From assembly GCA_900548745.1 (NCBI GenBank), contig URLQ01000123.1, forward strand, positions 1 through 8,575: a DNA stretch of 8,575 bases, written 5' to 3'. The position numbers were made by a program, and so were the translations under genes. Positions 1 through 6,766 of this stretch are shown in pieces (within the stretch, counting starts at the first letter, position 1; each line of letters starts with the position of its first letter). Below the pieces are notes generated by a model. That model made no database searches and was not told the origin of the DNA. It worked only from the letters and a program-made list of their open reading frames with translations. The stretch is from an uncultured Prevotella sp. Its GTDB lineage: Bacteria > Bacteroidota > Bacteroidia > Bacteroidales > Bacteroidaceae.

Positions 1-22
1 GATTATTCATAGTATTAATCTC

Positions 23-179
23 CCGCAGCTTTCAGCAGATGAACACAGATGATTTTCTCTGAGGACATGGAGATAAGCATTCTGCACACAGATGTTATTT
101 TTGAACACGAATAAATCGAATCGAACGAATTTTCCATTCGGATCATTGGATTATTCCATCCGCAGAAATTAAACGGATT
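23..179. repeat. Degenerate short intergenic repeats
   Basis: Several short words recur: ACACAGATG at 43-51 and 86-94, CCGCAG at 23-28 and 160-165, and CGAAT or CGAAC at 108, 117, 122 and 126. ATTCG at 136-140 is the inverse of CGAAT at 126-130, with a 5-base loop. The stretch resembles low-complexity noncoding filler that I recall from Bacteroidetes intergenic DNA, rather than a defined mobile element. No transposase, target duplication or regular period is seen. It could also hold regulatory sites for the downstream gene, but it lies more than 220 bases from the likely promoter. Confidence 0.35.
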
Positions 180-401
180 CTATACTCTAAGTTCATGGAC
201 TTTTAAGAGGCGGACAAGCCAATTCTCAACGCCAGACATATATATTTTTAATCTTGGATTTCAAGTTTCTGCTCTTAATCAAGCAAAAGAACCGTTAATG
301 TCTTTCAGAAAACAACACGGCTAAACATCTATAAGACAGATACTTGATAAATAATCCACCCGTTTTGTCTATTAGTAAACCATGAGAAAAACAAAAAAAA
401 A

Positions 402-409
402 TAACTTTG
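402..409 (+). promoter_or_regulatory. Likely -7 box of the pectate lyase promoter
   Basis: TAACTTTG at 402-409 matches the Bacteroidetes -7 consensus TAnnTTTG exactly and is followed by C, as is common. It sits 37 bases before the ATG at 447, which would give a leader of roughly 30 bases. No TTTG or TTG lies 19-21 bases upstream, so the -33 element is missing or poor. That would fit a promoter needing an activator. The same 8-base box occurs on the minus strand ahead of the regulator gene. Confidence 0.55.
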
Positions 410-446
410 CAGCGAAAACAATTTAAACTTTGGAAAAATAGAACTT

Positions 447-2240
447 ATGAAAAAAAACAATCTAACGAAAAAGCTATCTGTGCTTTTAATCGCACTTACA
501 TTATTCTGCGCAAACAACGCAGATGCAATGAGCATCATGAAGACATCCGGGAGTCTGGAGTGTGCATATGTGGAATGGCAAACCGTAAGCGGTGCCACAC
601 GCTATAATGTATATTATGAACAGACGGGTGGAGAGAAAACAAGAATCGACGACAAGCTCATACGCAGATACCCCGACTATATGCGTGCCGATGCGCTGGG
701 GCTGAAGGCTGGCGAATATCGCCTCACCGTGGATGCGCTGGATGAAAGTGGCAAGACCATCGACTCTGCTACTACAGACTACATGAACGTGAAAGCTAAC
801 GTCAGGGAGGGCTTTGCCTTTACTGACGGCAATGTTCCGGGGGCGTACAAGATGGACGGAACACCTAAAGAAGGTGTGCGCATCCTGTATGTGACGAACA
901 ATGACATAAACAAAATCACTTGTGAGGTGAAAGACAAGAAAGGGAAAGCCACTACATATACCGGACTTGGAGAGATTCTGACTGCCTACAGCAAAGGGTA
1001 CGACAAGACTCCGCTCATCATCAGAGTGGTGGGAACTATAACCGATACCGGATATATGGGTATCAAGGACGGCAATTATCTTAATCTGGCAGGATTCAAC
1101 AACAAGGACCGCAGTCTTGAGAATGTGACAATTGAGGGCGTCGGCAACGATGCTACGCTCTACGGCTTCGGCATTACGATGAAAAGGACAAAGAACATGG
1201 AGGTCAGAAATCTGGGCATAATGCTCTTCGGCGACGATGCCGTGTCGCTGGACACAGACAACAGATATATATGGATACACAACACGGACTTCTTCTACGG
1301 CAAACCGGGAAAGGACGCTGACCAAGTGAAAGGCGACGGATCGATAGACATAAAATACCGCTCTACCGACATTACCATTTCGTTTAACCATTTCTTTGAC
1401 AATGGAAAGGTGATGGGATGCGGCGGAGCTACAGGCGAAGACGAGAACCTGCGCATCACTTACCACCACAACTGGTTTGACCATACCGACTCGCGCTGCC
1501 CACGACTGCATTTCGTAACAGCACACATCTATAATAATTACTACGACGGCGTGTCTGTATATGGCATTGGAAACACGAGCCGTTCGGCGGCTTTCGTGGA
1601 ACGCAATTACTTCCGCGAAGTGAAACGCCCTATGATGATTTCCGGACAGGGCACCGACAAATATGACGAGAAGACCGGCACTTATACGCTGAAAGGCACC
1701 TTCTCCGGACAAGAAGGCGGCATGACGAAAGCTTTCGACAACATCTTCGTGAACGAAAACACAAAACTGAAGCTCGTATACCAGACTGACAACGCCACAC
1801 AGTTTGACGCATACAAGGTGGAAAGCCGCGAGGAAAAGGTTCCGGAGGACGTGAAGTCTGTTACAGGAGAATGCGCATATTCAAACTTCGATACCGCTGC
1901 AGACATGTATGCATCGCAACCTGATGCCGCAGCTGATGTGCCGGAAACAATCTGCATGTATGCCAGACGCAATGAGGGAGGAGACCTGAAATGGACCTTC
2001 AGCAACGAAACCGACGATGAAGACCACGACGTGAATGTAGAGCTGAAATCTGCAATAGTAAACTACAAGCCGCAACTCATAGGCTACCAGGATTCTCCGA
2101 CTACGTCGGTAAATGCAATCACCATAGGAAACACGAACGGACAAAGGATTTATGACATTACGGGCAGAAAGGTTTCTGCCGGAACAAGAGAACTCAAAAT
2201 CATTGACAACGGATCAACAAGATACAAGATACTGAAATAG
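447..2240 (+). CDS. Secreted pectate lyase, polysaccharide lyase family 1
   Basis: Predicted pectate lyase (EC 4.2.2.2 type) cleaving polygalacturonate by Ca-dependent beta-elimination outside the cytoplasm. Residues 1-27 form a signal peptide (Lys-rich start, hydrophobic core, likely cut after Ala-Asp-Ala). Cys21 is a poor lipobox candidate, so a soluble or outer-surface protein is likelier than a lipoprotein. Residues about 34-116 look like a fibronectin III-like domain. Residues about 120-440 form the parallel beta-helix: WIHNTDF (276-282), DGSIDIK (297-303, Ca-binding Asp297 and Asp301), Lys321 in the DNGK segment, and SRCPRLHF (349-356), whose Arg350 and Arg353 match the R-x-P-R active-site motif. 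HIYNNYYDG and VERNYF follow, as in bacteroidete PL1 enzymes. The last 45 residues (IYDITGRKV and after) resemble the short C-terminal tails of Prevotella secreted proteins. The ATG at 447 is chosen because it opens the signal peptide. Oddity: His355 stands where many PL1 enzymes have Arg. Substrate and location are inferred. Confidence 0.9.
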   Translation: MKKNNLTKKLSVLLIALTLFCANNADAMSIMKTSGSLECAYVEWQTVSGATRYNVYYEQTGGEKTRIDDKLIRRYPDYMRADALGLKAGEYRLTVDALDESGKTIDSATTDYMNVKANVREGFAFTDGNVPGAYKMDGTPKEGVRILYVTNNDINKITCEVKDKKGKATTYTGLGEILTAYSKGYDKTPLIIRVVGTITDTGYMGIKDGNYLNLAGFNNKDRSLENVTIEGVGNDATLYGFGITMKRTKNMEVRNLGIMLFGDDAVSLDTDNRYIWIHNTDFFYGKPGKDADQVKGDGSIDIKYRSTDITISFNHFFDNGKVMGCGGATGEDENLRITYHHNWFDHTDSRCPRLHFVTAHIYNNYYDGVSVYGIGNTSRSAAFVERNYFREVKRPMMISGQGTDKYDEKTGTYTLKGTFSGQEGGMTKAFDNIFVNENTKLKLVYQTDNATQFDAYKVESREEKVPEDVKSVTGECAYSNFDTAADMYASQPDAAADVPETICMYARRNEGGDLKWTFSNETDDEDHDVNVELKSAIVNYKPQLIGYQDSPTTSVNAITIGNTNGQRIYDITGRKVSAGTRELKIIDNGSTRYKILK

Positions 2241-2261
2241 CACTCAATTTTTACTAACAAG

Positions 2262-2323
2262 AAGAAGAGGGAAACGACTGTACGGCGATATGTACCAACG
2301 CCGCATGGGCCATCCCTCTTCTT
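2262..2323. terminator. Hairpin between convergent genes, possible two-way terminator
   Basis: AAGAAGAGGGA at 2262-2272 is perfectly complementary to TCCCTCTTCTT at 2313-2323, an 11-bp stem. The 40-base loop contains a smaller stem, CGGCG at 2283-2287 with CGCCG at 2299-2303. It lies 22 bases after the pectate lyase stop and 11 bases beyond the regulator stop, where a shared terminator is expected. Neither side is followed by a clean T-run and the loop is long, so an intrinsic terminator is plausible but not certain. Confidence 0.45.
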
Positions 2324-2334
2324 TACATATATAT

Positions 2335-5300
2335 TTACTTTTCCGCTTTAGCATTCAAGTAGGCAGTCGGCGACATGCCCATCTCTGCCTTGAAACAGCG
2401 CGAGAAATATTTCGGATCGTTGAAACCCGTCTTGTAGGCCACCTCCATAATGGAGGTCTCACCGTCATCCATCAGACGCAAGGCTTTCTTTATACGTATC
2501 TGACGTATAAACTCTATTGGGGAAAGCCCCGTCAGCTCTTTCATCCTATTATAGTATGCCGTCCGGCTCATTCCAAGATGACGGGCAAAATTCTCCACGG
2601 CAAGTCCGTCTTTCGATATGTTGGCTTCGAGATAGCTGATGTTTGCCTGCAGGAAGCTCTTGTCAGCTTCTTCCTTCAAGAATATCTTTTCCTTGTGCTT
2701 TATATCTGCCGTGAGTTCATCCACAGTCATAAGCAGACTATACTTACGCTGCAAGGATTTCCTGATACGACTCAGATATACTACGGCATACATCAATGCC
2801 ATGACGAAACCGAGTATGAGAACCGTCACAATAATCCGGAAATACGGGGTTTCAACAAACCGTGGGGTGACAACAACGGATATCTGTCGACTTGCAGCTC
2901 CCCACATGCCAGACTCGTCTGTGGTTTCTACAATGAGACGGTAGTTGCCAGGAGGCAGATTATTGTAGTTTACGGAATGCTGGTTCTCTATCGTATAGTT
3001 CCATCCCTCACTATATCCCTCAAGACGGTAACGGAAGCGTATCGGGCTGATACCGCCAAAGTCGAGAGCAGAAACATACAGCGAGAAGCTTCTCCGTTCG
3101 GGCGAGACGACAAGTGAATCTATATCGTTGAGCGGACGGATATTCATGTCGTTGGTATACTGGATTCCGGTGAATACGAGTTTGCCGGGGACTGTACTCT
3201 TGCCGCAGAGACTGCTGCTGAACGAGAGTATGCCAGTGCGTGTGCCGACGATTATTCTTCCGTCTTTTACCACGGGGGTTGCCTCTGAGAAACTTACCGG
3301 CTCGGTGAAGTATGAACGGCCGAAAGTTATCTGCGACTTGCTGCGAGGATTGAATTTCGTAATGCTCTGGTCAGATATGACCCATATGTCGGAACCTACG
3401 CATACTGCCGACTTGATTTGGTCGGCTACAGCATCGGACGACAAGGGATAGGTGATGAAATGCAGATTGGAAGAAAGGTAGTCTTTTCCCGCCACTTCGC
3501 TTATACCGCTGCCGAAGACACACAGGAAGACCTTGCCGCCACACTCCACGATGTTCATTATGTCGTTTCCCTTCAGACCCCATGATTCTTTACGGAAAGC
3601 ATTGCTGAACGTTCTGACATGCCTTATGTCGCAGACATCTGCCGATACAAGCCCGTTGGTCGTGCCAACGAGCAGGATATCCTGCTGCGGTTCATAGAAG
3701 CATCTCACCTTGATGTCAGCCGCAAAGCCCTTTACCCTGCCGAATGTCCATTTCCCGTTGTTCTCCTTTGCCATAAGTATTCCAGAACCATATGTGCCCA
3801 ACCATATCCTTTTTCTTTTGTCCTGATATATGGCATATATGGAGTCGCTGCAAAGGCTGGACTTATCATTACGGTCGTGCAGGAAGTGTTTCACCTTATA
3901 GCCGTCGGTCCCGTCTCGTTTTTCCAGCAGATACAGTCCGTCGCCTTTTGTACCTATCCATATCCTGCCCTTGCTGTCTGTCATGAACGAATATGCCGGC
4001 TGCCGGAAGAAGGCGACAGGAGCAGTACCTGTCTGACCCGTATGCCACAAGTATTTCTCCACCCCATTCCAGGAAGTCTTGTAGAGGGAAAGCGAACGGT
4101 CTGATGCCCATACCCTTCCCCATGTGTCAAGTCCCAACATCCTGCATTCCTGTCTGTTGGGGTTATTGTAAAAGAGAAAGTTGTCGGGATGGAATGAAAC
4201 GCAAAAAGCCTGATGCTTCTGGAAGACCCACAGATTCTTGTTATGGTCAACCAGATATTTGGATATCTCATTGGGACGGAAGTCAATGGGTGTGGCTGAA
4301 GCGTAATAGCGGCAGGGACGCAGCACACGTGCTTGCTCATCATAAAAGGAGAGTTCGCCCTGTTGCGGCTTGACGATAACCAGCCCATATGCATTCTCAT
4401 ATATAAGCTGAGGATTCTTCATCTTTTTACTGCTCGTCTGCCTGAAGGAAGAAAGGAGAGACATTCTGCCACTTCTGCCATCAAAGACCTCTACGTTGTT
4501 GGAGTTAGGGAAAGACCACACCCTGCCCTTGGAGTCTTTGTACAGATAGTCCGACGGGGTGGCGCTCAAGGCATATTGTCTGCCACTTGAGCCATCCATG
4601 GAGTATACTCCCTTGCTCGTGGCAAAATACAATTTTCCGTCTGCATATACCACGCTGTTTACATTGCCTTTTATATTGGTCCCGTCCGACAATGTCCTAT
4701 GTCTGTTCCCCAAAATAAGTACCGTGAAGCCGTTTTCCGCTACGAGCCATGTACGGTTTTTATTGCTGACAACATATCTGAATTTTCCTCTGATACGGTT
4801 TCTGCCTTTATACTGAGATACCGCCTTGTCTGTCAGTATCCACTCCCTGCCTATACTGTCTTGAGCCACTCCGTATATTTCTTTGCTCATTCCAAGCATA
4901 CGACTCCCGGCATTCATGAGTATGCAGCCTTGAAACGGAGAGTTGTCGACAAGACGCAGACAACTGTTGTCCTTGAACACTATCCATGTTACACCTTTTT
5001 TCATAAGGCTTATTTTCTTCACCTTTTTCTCCCTTATGGCTGGAAGCTTTGCGTGCATATTTATAAAGGAACTCTCTTTTGCATCAAACAGATACAAATT
5101 ATTGTCGGAAGACAAGCACCACAGGTTTCCGTTACGAGTTTTCTTAATGTTGAAGATTCTGTTGGAGGATATCGTGCCGCAGGAATTCTGCACCGGCTTG
5201 AATGTATTATAGTTGTATCCGTCGTAACGAACGAGTCCGTTCCATGTGGCAAACCACATGAACCCATCCTCGTCTTGCACGGCATTAGACATATGGGCCT

Positions 5301-5421
5301 CAAGCAATCCGTTAGCTGAAGCGAAGTCGTGTATACGACAGAAAAAGTCTGTTGCTGCCGACCTGATTGCGACAAGAAGCAGAAACGCCAGCAGCAAAGC
5401 AGCTTTATATCTTTTAAACAT
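2335..5421 (-). CDS. Membrane-bound sensor regulator: beta-propeller, Y_Y_Y and AraC domains, no kinase
   Basis: Likely a transmembrane transcription regulator that senses a ligand in the periplasm and binds DNA in the cytoplasm. Residues 1-22 are a signal or membrane anchor. Residues about 25-740 carry Reg_prop-type propeller repeats, clearest at 49-69 (DGFMWFATWNGLVRYDG), 95-113, 294-314, 482-501 (DSKGRIWIGTKGDGLYLLE) and 533-553. Residues about 787-853 are a Y_Y_Y domain (FRYRLEGYSEGWN, NLPPGNYRL). One transmembrane helix spans about 861-884, followed by a charged, probably helical linker. Residues about 925-1025 are an AraC-type double helix-turn-helix (LAVENFARHLGMSRTAYYNRMKEL; IMEVAYKTGFNDPKYFSRCFK). 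Hybrid two-component systems of this architecture carry HisKA, HATPase and receiver domains between membrane and HTH. Here only about 40 residues separate them, so signalling must be direct or through a partner. The reading frame is intact. It faces the pectate lyase convergently; control of that gene is inference from position. Pectin-type ligand is a guess. Confidence 0.88.
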   Translation of the reverse strand: MFKRYKAALLLAFLLLVAIRSAATDFFCRIHDFASANGLLEAHMSNAVQDEDGFMWFATWNGLVRYDGYNYNTFKPVQNSCGTISSNRIFNIKKTRNGNLWCLSSDNNLYLFDAKESSFINMHAKLPAIREKKVKKISLMKKGVTWIVFKDNSCLRLVDNSPFQGCILMNAGSRMLGMSKEIYGVAQDSIGREWILTDKAVSQYKGRNRIRGKFRYVVSNKNRTWLVAENGFTVLILGNRHRTLSDGTNIKGNVNSVVYADGKLYFATSKGVYSMDGSSGRQYALSATPSDYLYKDSKGRVWSFPNSNNVEVFDGRSGRMSLLSSFRQTSSKKMKNPQLIYENAYGLVIVKPQQGELSFYDEQARVLRPCRYYASATPIDFRPNEISKYLVDHNKNLWVFQKHQAFCVSFHPDNFLFYNNPNRQECRMLGLDTWGRVWASDRSLSLYKTSWNGVEKYLWHTGQTGTAPVAFFRQPAYSFMTDSKGRIWIGTKGDGLYLLEKRDGTDGYKVKHFLHDRNDKSSLCSDSIYAIYQDKRKRIWLGTYGSGILMAKENNGKWTFGRVKGFAADIKVRCFYEPQQDILLVGTTNGLVSADVCDIRHVRTFSNAFRKESWGLKGNDIMNIVECGGKVFLCVFGSGISEVAGKDYLSSNLHFITYPLSSDAVADQIKSAVCVGSDIWVISDQSITKFNPRSKSQITFGRSYFTEPVSFSEATPVVKDGRIIVGTRTGILSFSSSLCGKSTVPGKLVFTGIQYTNDMNIRPLNDIDSLVVSPERRSFSLYVSALDFGGISPIRFRYRLEGYSEGWNYTIENQHSVNYNNLPPGNYRLIVETTDESGMWGAASRQISVVVTPRFVETPYFRIIVTVLILGFVMALMYAVVYLSRIRKSLQRKYSLLMTVDELTADIKHKEKIFLKEEADKSFLQANISYLEANISKDGLAVENFARHLGMSRTAYYNRMKELTGLSPIEFIRQIRIKKALRLMDDGETSIMEVAYKTGFNDPKYFSRCFKAEMGMSPTAYLNAKAEK

Positions 5422-5471
5422 AATATGACTCTATTGTATTCAGATGATTTTCAAACCGAATTCCACAACAC

Positions 5472-5488
5472 TATAATACATTATTATA
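5472..5488. repeat. Perfect 7-3-7 AT dyad upstream of the regulator
   Basis: TATAATA at 5472-5478 and TATTATA at 5482-5488 form a perfect inverted repeat around a 3-base centre (CAT). It lies 50 bases before the regulator ATG, between it and its candidate promoter. It could be a protein-binding site, for example for self-control, or a weak leader hairpin. In such AT-rich DNA chance is a real alternative. Confidence 0.35.
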
Positions 5489-5590
5489 TAAGCGACTCAG
5501 AACAGAAAATATTGTCCATACGTTGCCTTGCCGGAAGATTCACTCAACCCTGTGTTGCAATAAACTTAAACAAATCTTCAACAGACATGG

Positions 5591-5598
5591 CAAAGTTA
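5591..5598 (-). promoter_or_regulatory. Likely -7 box of the regulator promoter
   Basis: Read on the minus strand this is TAACTTTG followed by C, an exact match to TAnnTTTG and identical to the box before the pectate lyase. It is 170 bases upstream of the regulator start codon, giving a long leader of about 160 bases. There is no TTTG at the proper -33 distance; a TTG occurs too close (minus strand 5610-5608). Confidence 0.45.
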
Positions 5599-5707
5599 CA
5601 AATAAAACAAGAGAAATACATCTATCTGGAATATTATTTTTTAAGTTTGCCCGACTTTCAAAAATTAATTGATGGTAGGCAGCCAAGAAAAGATTATCGA
5701 CATTTCT

Positions 5708-5739
5708 TTTGATGAATCGGAATAAAAACACTACCTTTA
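5708..5739 (+). promoter_or_regulatory. Likely promoter of the 5851 membrane-protein gene
   Basis: TTTG at 5708-5711 is followed after exactly 20 bases by TACCTTTA at 5732-5739. This matches the Bacteroidetes arrangement TTTG-N19-21-TAnnTTTG with one mismatch in the last base. Transcription would start near 5745, leaving a leader of roughly 100 bases before the ATG at 5851. Confidence 0.55.
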
Positions 5740-5764
5740 CACCGTGATTACAAGATGAAAACCA

Positions 5765-5831
5765 TTTAACCACAAGACGGTCATCAGGTCGTTTGATGTA
5801 TTTTTACTGCTAATGACCGATTTAGGTTAAA
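5765..5831 (+). promoter_or_regulatory. Nested inverted repeats, possible structured leader RNA
   Basis: Two perfect 7-bp pairings are nested. TTTAACC at 5765-5771 pairs with GGTTAAA at 5825-5831, and CGGTCAT at 5778-5784 pairs with ATGACCG at 5813-5819. They are separated by small internal loops of 6 and 5 bases, with a 28-base apical loop. A competing hairpin, CATCA at 5782-5786 with TGATG at 5794-5798, would break the inner stem. The element lies between the candidate promoter and the ATG, ending 19 bases before it. No T-run follows, so it is not an intrinsic terminator. It does not match a riboswitch class I recognise. Confidence 0.4.
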
Positions 5832-5850
5832 CTGAAAAAACAGAACTATC

Positions 5851-6561
5851 ATGGATAATAACGACAACTATTTTTACAAAAAGAGAAACCAAGGAACGGA
5901 TACAAAGAAACTGGTGCTTATCATAGCAGGCGTTATCATCGGAACGGTGCTTGTATTCCTGTCGGGATGCTTCTTCATGATGATGATGGACAGGGACAAG
6001 GTGCATGACAACGATCGCCTCACGGCTTGCGACTCTGTACGCAGCAAAGAACGATACGTGGCAAACGATGGGGCGCAGGATGAGAACGCCGAGGCTGCTG
6101 AAGAACAACAGCAGACGATGGCTGACGACGATGCAGAGAAGGTGCGCCGCACGCTTGCCGAAGCATCTTACGTGAAATACGAAAACGGACGATTCGGATA
6201 TTCAGCATCATACCCCAGCTGCTTCAGGATGGAGATGGAGTCGGAAAACGGCGACGGAATGAGGCTCTCCATGGGACACGGCATCAGCATGAACATCTAC
6301 GGATTCTACAACGTGAACGAGAAAACGATAAGGGACTTGTTTGAGGAGGACAGGGGCAACGCCACCTACTCGGTACAGAAAAAGAACTGGTATGTGGTGA
6401 GTGGCTTCCTGCACGACGACATGATATTCTGGAAGAAGGTGGTGCTGATGAACAACTTTGAGGACATGGAGGTGTTCGTCACGCTCAACATCACCTTTCC
6501 GGGAAGGATGAAGGATGCCGTCAACAGCCTCATAGAGTATGAAAACAAGCACTTTAAATAA
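5851..6561 (+). CDS. Membrane-anchored protein of unknown function
   Basis: I do not recognise a named family. The 236-residue product begins with a Lys-rich cytoplasmic tail (1-20), then a hydrophobic helix (about 21-46). Charge distribution predicts the rest is periplasmic. Within the helix LSGC (37-40) fits a lipobox, so it could be a lipoprotein cleaved before Cys40; however the next residues are strongly hydrophobic (Phe-Phe and four Met), which favours a plain membrane anchor. Residues about 72-98 are an acidic, Gln-rich linker. Residues about 107-236 form a compact alpha/beta domain starting YENGRFGYSASYP, with a Glu-Asn-Gly-Asp-Gly turn (132-136) and NWYVVSG (179-185). The pattern recalls small PsbP/MOG1-like domains of bacterial surface proteins, but that is a guess. 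It appears to be a single-gene unit with its own promoter; the ATG follows a weak A-rich ribosome site. Confidence 0.75.
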   Translation: MDNNDNYFYKKRNQGTDTKKLVLIIAGVIIGTVLVFLSGCFFMMMMDRDKVHDNDRLTACDSVRSKERYVANDGAQDENAEAAEEQQQTMADDDAEKVRRTLAEASYVKYENGRFGYSASYPSCFRMEMESENGDGMRLSMGHGISMNIYGFYNVNEKTIRDLFEEDRGNATYSVQKKNWYVVSGFLHDDMIFWKKVVLMNNFEDMEVFVTLNITFPGRMKDAVNSLIEYENKHFK

Positions 6562-6686
6562 ATGCGGAGAACAAAAGTAGTTTTCCACTACATAAATGTA
6601 CGAGCTTCTTTATATATAATCCTTAATTCCGCAACCCCAGATATCAAAAACATTACAGACTACGGATTTTAGGATAATAAGGAAAA

Positions 6687-6721
6687 AGAAATGGAGTGGA
6701 CTATGATGCCACTCCATTTCT
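6687..6721 (-). terminator. Rho-independent terminator of the ATP synthase operon
   Basis: A perfect 13-bp stem pairs 6687-6699 with 6709-6721 around a 9-base loop. On the minus strand the stem is followed directly by a run of T (complement of the A-run at 6683-6687), the classic intrinsic terminator form. It lies 46 bases beyond the atpG stop codon. On the plus strand the stem is followed by TCTTATT, so it may also stop transcripts from the 5851 gene, whose stop is 126 bases away. Confidence 0.85.
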
Positions 6722-6766
6722 CTTATTGGATACTTTCCTGTCACACCAAAGGGGGGACGGGAGACG

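Larger units (their letters stand above)
1..446. other. Gene-free upstream region of the pectate lyase
   Basis: I see no credible coding sequence here. Reading frames are short and AT-rich, and the minus-strand frame opposite 329-598 translates to a Phe/Ser-rich string with no family character. The left part, about 20-180, carries degenerate short repeats (separate entry). The right part, about 300-446, becomes very A-rich and contains the likely promoter of the pectate lyase. No tRNA or rRNA is recognisable and no strong terminator hairpin was found. The end of an upstream gene is not visible, so the neighbour on the left is unknown. Confidence 0.6.
5422..5850. other. Divergent control region between the regulator and the 5851 gene
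   Basis: This 429-base AT-rich stretch separates two divergently transcribed genes. It holds a candidate promoter for each direction, a perfect AT-rich dyad and nested inverted repeats (separate entries). Open frames inside it (5540-5773 on minus; the plus frame running in from 5329 to 5712) are AT-rich, lack recognisable family features, and overlap the promoters, so I do not call them genes. Confidence 0.6.

Noticed and set aside
1..446. Possible CRISPR, tRNA or insertion sequence in the left gene-free stretch
   Set aside because: The repeats are irregular and degenerate, no cloverleaf is recognisable, and there are no terminal inverted repeats or transposase.
501..1712. 403-codon minus-strand open frame opposite the pectate lyase
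   Set aside because: It lies wholly antisense to a well-supported PL1 gene, its translation is rich in Val, His, Ser and Cys with no domain features, and it has no promoter or ribosome site. It is a codon-usage shadow.
2290..3117. 275-codon plus-strand open frame across the 3' end of the regulator
   Set aside because: It is antisense to the AraC domain and Y_Y_Y coding sequence and shows no recognisable protein features. It begins inside the intergenic hairpin.
5329..5712. 127-codon plus-strand frame spanning the regulator start and control region
   Set aside because: It overlaps the regulator's signal peptide in antisense and has no family character.
5540..5773. 77-codon minus-strand open frame in the divergent control region
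   Set aside because: It is AT-rich, hydrophobic and Phe/Leu-rich as expected of random AT-rich sequence, and it covers both candidate promoters.
6576..6592. Short inverted repeat GTAGT/ACTAC just after the 5851 gene
   Set aside because: A 5-bp stem without a T-run is too weak to call a terminator; the 13-bp hairpin downstream is the better candidate.
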